A DNA stretch of 64,000 nucleotides, from assembly GCF_943734655.1 (NCBI RefSeq), contig NC_071355.1:33443464-33507463 (forward strand), given 5' to 3'. Origin of the DNA: Sabethes cyaneus (taxonomy: Eukaryota; Arthropoda; Insecta; Diptera; Culicidae). A program made the translations under genes and the position numbers. How positions within the stretch are numbered: the first letter of the stretch is position 1; the number at the start of each line of letters is the position of its first letter. This document shows positions 53,541 to 64,000 of this stretch, in pieces. The notes under the pieces were generated by a model. It worked only from the letters and a program-made list of their open reading frames with translations. It was not told the DNA's origin and searched no databases.

Positions 53541-56500
53541 TTTTCAAGAGCAATAATGGTAAAATGTAAACCATTTTGAACATGTCAATAAAGCATACTA
53601 CCTGACAAAGTTACCATCAACCACATATAAACGACAAACTATGTTTGAGTAAACACGTGGATACTCTTTTCCTTATGACATTTCTCTAGTCATTGGGATT
53701 ATTTCAGAACAGACGCGATCCATACAAGCTATCTAATTGAAATAAAAGATGCTGGTATGCAGCAGTATTTGAAAACCGTATGAAAATTTCTCCATTAATG
53801 AAACGAATACCAAGTGAGACACATTTCTACGGCGTCGCCATCCATGGAGACGCAAAATTCGAGTCGTTGAGTCGAGTCGTTGATGTATTTGAAAGTGTTC
53901 GCCGGAAAATCAAGCATGAAATGGACTTCCGAGAGGACGTCAGTTGCTTTGCTGCCGAATGTGACCACATAGACGGTGACGGAACGAGAGAGAGTGAGAT
54001 ATGGAGAGAGAAAGGAAGAAAATTAGGAACAGAAGAATTTAATCTTCCACGATAACATCCAAAGCAAATAAACAGCTGGAAATGAGCCGAAGCTATGAGC
54101 AGTCCGTTTCGTTTCTCGTTTCCACTTCGGCATCCTGTTTGTCCCATTACGACCAGTCAGACGACGTAAGAAAATTGCTTACGTGCTTGTTTGAAGTTGG
54201 AGTTCTTCAGCTCGTTTTCAAAAATCCTCTAATTAATTTCGGCTTCCTCCATTATATCCGTGCATCCCCTCGGTCGTGTGCGCTGCTGAGGCGAGGCCCG
54301 TAGCATCCGCACGATGCGATGAGATGTTTTCGTTTTGCGAAACCCTGCTGGAGGAGCTGGAGCGGGGTGTGTTATCTCATCTTCGGAGATAAAGAAATCC
54401 GGGCAAGGCTCAACAACACGACTCTGCTCGTTTACAACATAAAATGGTCTATTTTTTGCTGGTTGTGCCATTCCTGTGGCACATTTTTTTGGCCCTGTAA
54501 GTGCGACCGGCAGCGGCAGAAGAGTCCTAAGATGTACACTTTTACCAGCGGGTATGAGCATTCAGTGAAAACTTTTACAATTTTAATCTTGCTTATGTTA
54601 GGGATTATTGCCATCGCAACTGGCAACAGAGCAACTGCGTGCAGTACGGTTGTTGGGACAAGCAGTTGGAAATGATAATTAAATTTAGACACATACAGCA
54701 GTGGAACGGGAGGACACCATACTAAAAGGCCAAACTCGTTAGTCTAATGGCAATATTCATATTTACAACTATGTAACAGGATTTAACAACGAAAATTATT
54801 AACAAGATACAAAAAAGGAACATTAAATATGAAAATGTTAAACTCGTGAAAAGTTATTTCAAACGTTTCGTTTCATTGATTAATCAATCAGCATTAACAA
54901 TGGCCTGCGTCTGATGGCTTCGGTTGCTACCTACTCATAAATTCAGCCACCATCGCTGGAGCAAAAGTTTTTCTTTGGTCAGGCAGTGACACTCCGCATC
55001 CGCACTGCGCGCGATCGGAATGCACCCGGCCGGTCAGGGCTGGTCATCAGCTGGCGCGTCGAAAGGTCCTCCAATGGGCGCCGACATTGCGGTTGTTTGT
55101 TATTCCGGGCGGATGCAGTAAAACTTAATGCCCTCCGCATTTGCATAAAAGCTTTTGGAAAACAAACAATCAACCAAACCAACCAACAGCGCAGCGAGCG
55201 AGCGAGCGCCGTCGTGGGACTTTTTTTTTGCCCCCACTGTTTTTCCTATAATAATGGTGGAAAGGAAACTACACTGGCAGGCGCGACAAGCGGACGAAAT
55301 TGCTGCTCAAAGCAGCAACCGCCGTCGTCGTCCGTCGCCGCCGGTGTGAGGACAAAACTCGCACCAGATCGGGGTTCAGATTCCTGCTTATTCTAGCATT
55401 ACTGGCAGATTTCGTTGGGGTGCTGCTTTTTTGGCCCAGATTTCCACACGATTTCAATGATGCTTTTTCCGCCACTCCGGTTTTTTTTTCGCTCGGTCTC
55501 TCTCTATTCGGGAGCTTTTTCTCGATTGTTTCCAGCGTTTTTCCGGTTTGTTGTTGCGAGTGAGTGTGTATGTGCGGTTGTGTGTGAGCTAGATTTTTTG
55601 CCACTCCGCGATGTATTTAAAATTGCTCCATTCAAAAGAGCTTGATTTGATTCAACACAATACGAACCGAAAAATAATATTCCCGCTCACTTTTTTGTGT
55701 CAAGTGAGGAAGACGATTGTTATGCGCGCTGGATTAACTGCGTGGGATGAGGAGCAGCAGAGTGGAAGATGGAATAATAGGATAAATATTTATGTGCGCA
55801 TGGATGCTGCGGGCGAGCTGAGCTGAGGCTCCTGCGGGCACAAAGTTGAATATCGTCGACCGAAGATAAAAGAGGAAAAAATCGGATGATTTTTCGATAC
55901 TCCGATATTCCTTTCAAGGCTTGTAGGTTTTAGAGGATTTTTCTTGCAGTTTGCCAGGGATGTTCGCTTCAGCTTGTTCGATGAATAAGCATCTGATTTA
56001 GTCTGTTTAAAAGTTGATTTTTAGGTAAAAATTGTTAGTGTATGATTTTCAACTGTGCAGTTTGAAAGATATCAGTTTCTTGTTTGTATAAAGATAATAA
56101 AAAATGCCAAACCATTGTTAGGAAAAATACTGTTGAATTCTCTTATTCTAAAATAATCACATCAATGGTGCCTCACATTTTTTTCTATCATTATGATGAA
56201 ATTTTCCTTTGAGTATTACAATTCAGTACCACAAAACTAGACTATTGTGAGGAATGAAACGAAGATATTTGTAATTTATATTTTCGCCTCTGAACACATA
56301 TGGAGCAAATGGCCAAAAAGGGAAATTTTTCTTCAGAAGAATTCAAAATAATAATCCAAAATAATAATATAGTTTTAAAAGAACCCGAAAGCAAATATAT
56401 GTTATCCTTTCAAAAATATCAAAAACTCGAAGTTAGATTCCGTTTCCGGTATCTTCAGCGATAGCTAATTTGGTCCTATTTTTATTCCAATTTTGTTCCA

Positions 56501-56565
56501 ATTCACCAATTTCCTTCGAATATTTAATATTCTAATTTTGTTTGTTTTATTCCAATACTAGCTGA
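53541..56565. other. Unique region between opposed minisatellites, GC-richer at 53800-55900
   Basis: Unlike the AT-rich arrays on both sides. Frames at 53780-54055, 54319-54675 and 54986-55396 show no recognised domain. A GAGCGAGCGAGCGCCGTCG patch lies near 55195. GC content and low repetition suggest host DNA such as an intron, promoter or UTR, but no exon can be defined. Confidence 0.4.
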
Positions 56566-57465
56566 TTGACCGATCTTACTTACCCTTGTCACTCAGCCCC
56601 TTGGACATCTGTTATTGCAGCAAAAGTTGTCATAATGGCAAGAAACAAAACCCTTTTTCTTCATTTGAATGTGTTATTTTCCGTTTGTCAGCTTCCCTTC
56701 TTTTGTCCCTAGCCACTTGCAAATCTGTCTTCTTTTTAGTATTCCATATAAAGCTAGAAAAAGCGTTTTTGCGTTTCTGAATCTCCTCCTTATCGATGGC
56801 CACCCTATTCCTACCTTTTAGAAATCTCACCCCTTTACCCATTTGAACCTTCCTCCTCTCCCCCTTGAGAGACTGCCTTACCCCCTTTCGCTGATTCTTA
56901 TATGCCAACCCTACTAGCACGGTTGTTATAAAGTTGTTGTGGTAACCGAAATATGACTAATTTCTGTCGTAATTCGGTTACTTCAACTAAATGGACCTAT
57001 ATTGTGCTACTTGGGAAAGAACATGTGTATGCTAAGTTTGATTAAGAACCGTCCAGGCGTTCCGGAGTTAAGGCTGATCATACATTCATGCTCTCATTCC
57101 TCATCCCGCCTGTTGGGTCCATCCAAGTCAGCTCCCCCATCTACCACGTAGCCAATTATGCACTTGTTTACTTTCTGAAAATTCCTATAACGGAAAGAAA
57201 CAAAGACTATTTTTCATGCATTACTTCTCGAGACCCCGTCCGTAATCCCCCCGGCACATAACCCTCCGCTTTCTTGTCATGCAGTCACTTGCGCAACTGC
57301 ATTTGGTCTAAATGCAGGAGGCATGCAACTCATTTTACTTATTCGGACCACCCCCTTTTGATAACCCTTCATTGTGCCAAGTTTGGTGGAGAATAGTCAT
57401 GGCGTTCCGGAGTTATGGTGGAACATACTAGCATTCAAACTCGCGTTCACTGTTATACCTAGATT
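56566..57465 (+). mobile_element. Dispersed repeat with 100-120-bp units, copy 2
   Basis: Related to 27030-27917: shares GTGCCAAGTTTGGTGGAGA (near 57376-57394), CGTTCCGGAGTTATGGTGGA then ACATACTAGCATTCAAAC, and earlier the GGCCACCCTATTC patch (56797-56809). Ends near TTATACCTAG at 57455-57464, just before the T-rich array. Confidence 0.55.
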
Positions 57466-60400
57466 GCACCAATTTTGAAGCAAATTTGGTCCTAATTTTG
57501 TATTAATTCAACCGTATTTTGTGCAGTCAGGTCCTATTTTAACGAAAGTTTGTTGAACTTCTATCTTATTTTTGCTCCAGTTTTAATGTTTGGTTTGATT
57601 TTTTTGTATAATTTGTATCCCAATTTTATTTCACATTTGGTTGATATTTTGTCTTGAGTATGTCCTAATTTTTTCGTTCTTCTGTTCTAATTTTGTACCA
57701 ATATTGGCAAGAATTAGACCTAATGCAGTACAAATTTTGTCCCAATTTTGCTACAATTCAGCTCTAATTTTGTTCTTGTTTTATTTCGATTTAATTTAAT
57801 TTTTTCTTATATTCTTCCTATCTCAATTTTAGCCTAATTCAGTTTTATACTTTACTCTTTTCGAGTTTTGCTAAACTTTGTTCTTATTTTTCCCTTTTGT
57901 ACTCAAATTTTGCTTCAAATTTATCGTTTTGAATTTGTCAAATATTAACCACATACTTGTTTTAATGTTGTCCCAATGTTATCTAAATTTGGTCACAATA
58001 TTATCCCTCCATCATTCTAGTTTTATACTAATTTTCAAACAAATTTGACCCTAATCATGATTTATTTTAAATTTTAATTGTTTTGACTCAATCTTGGTTC
58101 TATTTTGCTCTATTTTCTCTCCTCTGGTCTTGACAGATTCTTTTAATTTACGCTAAGTAAGTTCTTATTTTTCCCAATTTCCCTTAATTTTTTCTAATTT
58201 TGTTCAGACTTTTCCAACTTTACATTTATGTTATCCTAATTTGGTCTTATCTTTTCTTAATTTTGTCCCAAAATTCACCCTACTTCTGCTCTAATTGTAA
58301 CCCAATTTTGTTCATATTTAGTCCAAATTTTGTACGAACTTGCGGTTTACGCCTTACCTAGGGCATTGGATGGTATTTTCGGCATGCCTATAATTATTGG
58401 ACCCTCTCTGTTTGCGTGTTACCAAAACCTGAAGAACCAATTTATCTCTACGAAAAGAAAGTGCAATCAGTGAAGCAGTGAATATTGGTGAGAATTACTG
58501 CTAGTATTACTGAAAAACACGTGCCCGTACCCTAGCTTAATCCTGTATTGTTTCTTATTTTAATTAGTTACTAATTTTGATTTGATTTTGTCTTAATTTT
58601 GTTCTCTTGCTGTCCGGATTATTCTACCTTTATGCTAATATTGTTTGTTTTTTCAATCTTGTACCAATTTTGTCGTAATTCAGTTTTAATTTTGTATCGA
58701 TTCAACACTATTTCGCCATAATTTTACCCAAGTTTTGTTTGAGTCTATGTTGTGTTTGTCCCAATGTAGGTTTGTTTTTATTTTGTTTGAGATTTATCCC
58801 AATTATGTTCCACATATGGTTTTTATTTTATCTTGAGTATGTCCTAATCTTGTCTTTGCGCGGTTTTGTGAGCAAATTTTGTTACCTATTTTAGGCTCAA
58901 TTTTGTTACGACTTAAAAAAAAATTCTTATTTTGTTTTTATTCTCCCTGGATTTCGTTTCAGTTTTGTCTCAAATCTGTTCTAATTGTCTTCTAATCATA
59001 TCTTCATTTTGTTCTAGTTTGTCTCAATTCAGTCCCAACTTTATACTATGTTCACACTAGTTGTATCTAACTTTGAACTATTTCGATCCAATTTTGTTCA
59101 ATTCTGTCTTAATCATGTCCTATCATATCTAGGATTAATTCTGTTTTAATATTATTCCTAGTATTATTGACTTCATTGTATTTGTTTCGCTCTCATTTTG
59201 AGCCAATTTTATGGTAATACAGTTCTAACTTTGCTTTATTTTTTGGAAAATCTCTAATTTGATTGTAAAAGACTTATTTTTTCTAAATTTTGCTCAAATA
59301 CTGATTCGAATTTGTCCCAATTTTGTCCTAAATTCTCTTTTTCAATGCTTCAATTTTGCTATAATGTTATTTAAATTTTTTTTAAATTTTACCCTCTCCC
59401 AACTTCATACTAATTTGGACCTGAGATTGTCCCAAGTGCAGCCTTATTTTGACTCAATTGTAGCAAATTTCGCTCTGTTTTTCTACTCTTGTCCCAAATT
59501 TGTTAAATTATATCCCAAATTTGCAAATTATGTACCGATTTTTCCCAATTTTTCCTCATTTTTTTCGGGTTAAACTGGGTAAAGCATGGTTCAAGCATCG
59601 GATTTGATCAAATTTTTCCTAACTTTGTTCTTATGTTACCCTGATTTTGACTTATTTGTTCCTAATTTTGTCCCAAGGTCTATACTATTTCTGTTTAAAT
59701 TGTAATCCAATTTTGTCCTTATTTAGTCTCAATCTTGGATAAATTTAGATTATGCCATTGCAAATTAATTTTGAAGTTTTTGTCCCCCCGCCCTTCAAAA
59801 TTGGCTCTAAAAATCGGGGGCAAAAAAAAATTGTTAAAATTGGAGTAAATTTTTTTGTGTAAAATCAATTATCTGTGGGCTTTACAGTCTAAAGAACTCG
59901 AAAAAAGAGTGTACGGAATGTTAACGCTTCTAGCATGAAACAAAAGTGAAAGTACAAATAATATAATTCCCGGAAACCGGCAAAAAAATTTCTTTTGATT
60001 TTGACTCTATTTTGGAAAGTTTTTGCATGGAAAATAATACCGTTTATATGGAAAGCAAGAATAGATTCGGATTTCACGATTAAACTTCAAGTAAAAATTC
60101 CTAAAAATCTTTATTTTTTTTGGCTGATTAAAAAAATCTCTTTGTTTTTTTTCGCCCCCCCCCCTTTCAGTTGCCCAGCATCGGAAGGACAAAAACTTTA
60201 AAAAATATTAGTAATGGCCTAATAAGACAAAATAAAGACAAAACGTCTTTTATTTTAAATATGTACTAATTTTGATTCTATTTTGTTCTGTTGTCCTGAT
60301 TATTTTACCTTTATACCAATTTTCTTTGTTTTATAACAATTTTGTACCAATTTTGTCGCTACTCGCTTTTAATTTTACACTCTATTTCACCGAAATTCCG

Positions 60401-61430
60401 TCCCAATTTGGTTGAAACTTATCTTGTGTTCGTCCCAAATTAGGTTTGTATCCCAATTTTGTTCCACATTTGGTTTCTATTTCAATTCGAGTATATCCTA
60501 ATCTTGTCTAAGTTCTGTTCGAACTATGTGTGCAAATTTTGCCCAATTTTGATGTAATTTGGTTCTATTTTAGTCCGCTTTTCTCCAGTTTTCCTCCCAA
60601 TTTTGCTAATTTTTTTCCTATTGTGTGCTTATTCCACTTAGATTTTATTTTTAGTTTGTCCCAAATCTGTCCTAATTCTACTGTATCTTAATTAAGTCCC
60701 TATAATGTACTGTATCTTAATTAAGTCCCTATAATCTACTATTTTTGTCTCTGATTTACCTAACTTTGTAATATTTCATTTCAATTTAGTGTAATTCTGT
60801 TCAAGTTGCGACCCTATTTTGTCTTAATTTTGTTTTGTTTTTACCATATGTAGGATTATTTCGGTTTAATTTTATTTGTTTTAATGTTATTATGAGCCAA
60901 TTTTGTCGTAATTCGCTTCTAACTTTGTATAATTTTTTGCCAAATTTGGTTTCTTTACCCAATTGTTCTTTAATTTTACTTCAATTTTATCATTTTGTCA
61001 AATTTGCTTCAATTTTGCTATAATGTGATCTAAACTTTTTCCAAACCTTCTCCCAATTTAATACTAATTTTGTATTAATTTTGTCAGGAGATTATCCCTC
61101 GTTTGAACATTGTTCGCCAAAATTTTTGCAATTTGGTGACGCTTTTGCTTTATTTTGCCTACCCTTGTTTCAAGTTTATTATAGTTTTTGCTTATTCTGA
61201 TCTGCTTTTCCTTTCGCTTCATTTTTTCTGATTTTGTCCTAAATTTGGCCTTATGCTGTCCTGATTTTATATTATTTTTTCCAATTTTGTTGTTGTTTCC
61301 AATTTTATTTATTTTTCTCCAAACCTTATCAATTTTGATCTAAATCAGATCTGATTTAGTGTTATTCGATTCTAATTTAGTCCCATTTGTACTCAATTTT
61401 GTCCTATTTATCTTATTTTGTCTTTGGGGT
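57466..61430. repeat. Degenerate (TAATTTTGTCC)n-type minisatellite, T-rich plus strand
   Basis: About 4 kb of the reverse complement of the 45.6-53.5 kb array: CCTAATTTTGTCC, CCAATTTTGTTC and CAATTTTGTC recur every 10-12 bases with heavy drift. Interruptions lie at 58365-58545 (unrelated unique DNA) and 59865-60222 (dispersed repeat). A perfect 29-bp direct duplication starts at 60680 and 60709. Confidence 0.9.
59865..60222 (+). repeat. Dispersed repeat in the minisatellite, copy 2
   Basis: Same orientation as 52979-53306 although the surrounding array is reversed. It shares the GTGTACNGNRTGTTAAC-like and TTTTTGCATGGAAAATAATA stretches. C- and T-runs are longer here (near 60140-60167). Confidence 0.8.
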
Positions 61431-62637
61431 ACGAACTTGATAATCTAATAGCACGCTTATAGTGATTTCTAGCTTAAATCGTAATTTTCCCCATGGGAAG
61501 TTCGACGCATGGGATGTGTGTGATGCATATACGGTGGATGATAGAAATGGGAGAATAAAACCAAAATTAGGTATTTAACTACTGATGATACATTTTTGGT
61601 CTCTATTGACAATTTTCCAGTTCCAATCCAATTAATCATTCTTCGCATCAGCCACTTCCTCCCTTTTCAAAATAAATCGTAAGAGTTGTAGACAAAATTA
61701 ATACGAAATCTATGCAAGTCAGGAATATAAATAAGCACTACTAAGAAGTTCATGAAAAATTGTCTAAAATCTGGAAGCATTATGACATGCAATAAAAATA
61801 ATCTGTAATAGGGATATGACCCCGCAAATTTCAAAAAAAGGAAGAAACTGATGTAAATTCAATTAAATCTTAATTAGCATAGCAACATAGTATTGTTTAA
61901 CCGTTCGTGAGTTGCCTGCGATTGATCTAGATCAGCTGAAATTACGCAAAGAACCATCAGAATGATGCTCGGGAGTAGTGGGTAATTCTCAGTGTGCATT
62001 TTTTGGTGAGCCAATTCTTTGCCATGATCAATAGCAAAGCTGGCCACGTCCAATGCAGGTCAATTTGGGAGGGAAACGAATGTTAGTCCACCATTTGCTG
62101 CTACCGAGGACTCTTTTGCCCCGGTGAATTCAAAATGACCTTCAAAAACAACCGGAAAATGCAAGGAGCGGAGCACGAAAGCAAACGCTGCCAAATTATC
62201 ATAAGAAACGACACTCAGTATGTAAGCAACAGTTATATATGACGCTAATCTGGATATTGAAAAAAAATCTTGAAAAGTCAGAAATTTTGAAAATTAGGAT
62301 AAAAATTTTCCTATTTTTTATAAATTCAACATGATATAATGAGACTTAAACATCCATAATTTGTTAACATATATCGAGAAATATTATTTGCTAATATGCA
62401 CATGCGTGATTTATGTGGCTAGAAAACCACGTGTCATACTTGAATTTAGCATACCCGAAATTGAAAATCAGGCACAATGAAATGAGCCAGTATAGTCCCT
62501 AAATTGATAAGCATTTCCTCTTATCAATGCAAATATGTTGAGATATAATGCCCTACACGCTTGTAAATTATATTAAATCTCAGCGACCAATGACTTAATA
62601 TCTTGAGCTCAATCATATCATATTGATCGTAAAACTG
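61431..62637. other. Unique sequence without recognised features
   Basis: The minisatellite stops near 61430. The rest is AT-rich to mixed, with no open frame of note, no repeat and no RNA gene recognised. Confidence 0.45.
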
Positions 62638-62819
62638 GCAATAGTTGAAACTTGTCAGATTCTTCCTTTTTGCAGTAGCTACACTGGACTACACCGTCCC
62701 CCTTTGGAAGAATGATGTAATGAGTATTGCTACTCACTACATCATTCTTCCGGAGGGGGATGGTGTAATCTAGTGTAGGTACTGTAGAATGGGAGATTCT
62801 GGCAAGTTTCAATTATTGC
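62638..62819. mobile_element. Hairpin MITE, 182-bp near-complete palindrome
   Basis: The left arm 62638-62726 and the reverse complement of 62731-62819 match along nearly their full length, with a loop of only a few bases near 62728. Shared stretches include GGAAGAATGATGTARTGAGT and CAATARTTGAAACTTG at the outer ends. An RNA would fold into one long hairpin. A diverged single arm occurs at 45411-45475, so the family is dispersed. Confidence 0.85.
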
Positions 62820-64000
62820 GTGTTTTGCGGTCAGTACGATATGATTGAACTACTCTTAAAATTGATGGTGGTGTTAATTTCAACGGAAATCAGGTAGGTT
62901 ATTTCAGTTTTGCTACTTTTAAAACTTCATATTGCAATGAAAAAAGAAAGTTGGCGCATTTTTTGCATAATAACAAAGTTGTTTCGCATTGAGCACTTTT
63001 TAAAACACTATCATCATCACAGTACTCTAACAAGTTTAAGTAAAAATCAAGTTAAATTAAGAAAAAATAGAATAACGTCATTGAAAGGTGTCCTCCATCA
63101 TGATTGAGACCTGTATAGACATTTTGACTGGTGGTAAATGCCTGATTTAATGGTAACAGCCGCTCAATTTCGCTTATTCGCCTGGTTTCAATAGCCTGTC
63201 CCTCCTTATTCAAACAAATGGTATGACCACTTCGATCGGTTCAAACATCCCTGTAGTTTTCCTTCTAGGCCTGCAGGATCAACCCATTCAGTTTTCCCAC
63301 GGCGCCTGCCGGCACAAAACTGCCATTCTCTTAGCGTTGGTGGTGGTGGTACTTTAGCCTCCCAATTCATGTCCCCTTAAAATCTACCAAAGTGATGCGC
63401 ATTTTTTTACGTTGTTTTGTTTTATTTTATTCCGTTTCGGTTCGACAGTCTCAAGCCACCCGTGCCAGATTTGAACTGGCACGACGCGCGGCGGCTGCTG
63501 CGATGGCAAGTACAACAGTACAGCACTGTTTCGGATACACACACCCAACCGATCGACCGACCGATGCGATGTATTATTCTGACCGGATCGGGCTGGAGCC
63601 AACGACTCTTTGAACTCGAGAGCCATAAGCCGACCGGCATTCAGTCAGTCTCCGCAATCTGACTCGCAAATGTATGCAGCAGTCGAGCAGCAGCCAGCCA
63701 GCAGCGCCCGGCAGCCAGCGGTAGGAGTTGACGGACGAGGGAAATTTCATTTATTCTGGGGATCTTTATTTAATAGTGATTGGATATGAATTCCAATGTA
63801 TTCTTGTCTCTAGAGTTCCACGAAACGGGGACGAGGTTGAATATTTATTCGCGACTTAGAGACGACTAAGTTGGATGGGATAAATGAATCGGTTTTTGGG
63901 TGGAGGAGGCTGGCGATGGCAGATACGAGATTGCAAGTACAGCGCACAGGCAGCTACCCTTTGGCCTAGTGTCACATTTATTGTGAATTTCACATCGATA
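62820..64000. other. Unique sequence to window end, GC-richer from 63290
   Basis: The overlapping frames at 63384-63662 on both strands share the same bases and lack motifs. GTGCCAGATTTGAACTGGCAC (63463-63483) is a perfect stem with a 7-base loop that on minus reads TTCAAAT, like a tRNA T arm. No acceptor, D or anticodon stem could be built around it, so no tRNA is called. Confidence 0.4.

Noticed and set aside
54319..54675. 118-codon plus ORF with a hydrophobic C-terminal stretch
   Set aside because: No family resemblance, and an opposite-strand frame covers the same bases. Not enough support for a gene call.
63440..63520. tRNA gene on the minus strand
   Set aside because: A T-arm-like stem-loop with loop TTCAAAT is present, but no acceptor, D or anticodon arms could be built around it.

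Overview
The window reads as repeat-dominated, non-coding chromosomal DNA of a mosquito (Culicidae, most likely a culicine-type genome). This rests on family recognition from memory: a tRNA-derived SINE and several LINE, Tc1/mariner, Bel/Pao and Ty3/gypsy sequences of types common in mosquitoes. No complete host gene can be supported. The only intact protein-coding genes are those of one retrotransposon.

Layout. 1-2.6 kb: unique DNA, a broken mariner transposase and a MITE. 2.64-3.38 kb: an almost perfect CCCTAG hexamer array. 3.4-9.67 kb: DNA-transposon debris, a LINE reverse-transcriptase relic and unique DNA. 9.68-16.05 kb: a complete minus-strand Ty3/gypsy element with two 246-bp LTRs that read as identical, a 4-bp target duplication, gag, a +1-frame pol with all catalytic residues, and a 70-codon membrane-protein ORF in its leader. 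17.1-17.7 kb: a tandem duplication and a hairpin. 17.87-22.09 kb: a 16-bp minisatellite with longer internal duplications, running into a 7-bp array.

22.1-24.2 kb is mostly unique. 24.2-30.7 kb is a chain of elements: a short A-rich array, a tRNA-like element with long inverted repeats, a 1.48-kb foldback palindrome, a tandem-unit repeat, a TA-flanked inverted-repeat transposon and two LINE relics lying tail to tail. 30.8-33.5 kb is unique. 33.5-39.8 kb holds a GACAAAA-type minisatellite, a 750-bp duplicated block and a LINE relic split by an insertion with a 13-bp target duplication. 40.9-41.4 kb is a Bel/Pao relic. 41.6-44.4 kb is GC-richer and may hold exon pieces.

44.4-61.4 kb is dominated by a degenerate GGACAAAATTA-type minisatellite, A-rich on the plus strand at 45.6-53.5 kb and T-rich at 57.5-61.4 kb. 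It is interrupted by a piggyBac-like TTAA element carrying an unrecognised 89-codon ORF that ends at a splice-donor-like GGTAAGG. 62.6-62.8 kb is a hairpin MITE and the rest is unique.

The gypsy genes work as a unit: Gag would form the particle, and Pol supplies protease, reverse transcriptase, RNase H and integrase. The role of the leader ORF is unknown. It and the ORF in the piggyBac-like element are the best candidates for something undescribed. Coordinates of degenerate repeats are approximate, and all similarity statements come from reading by eye.
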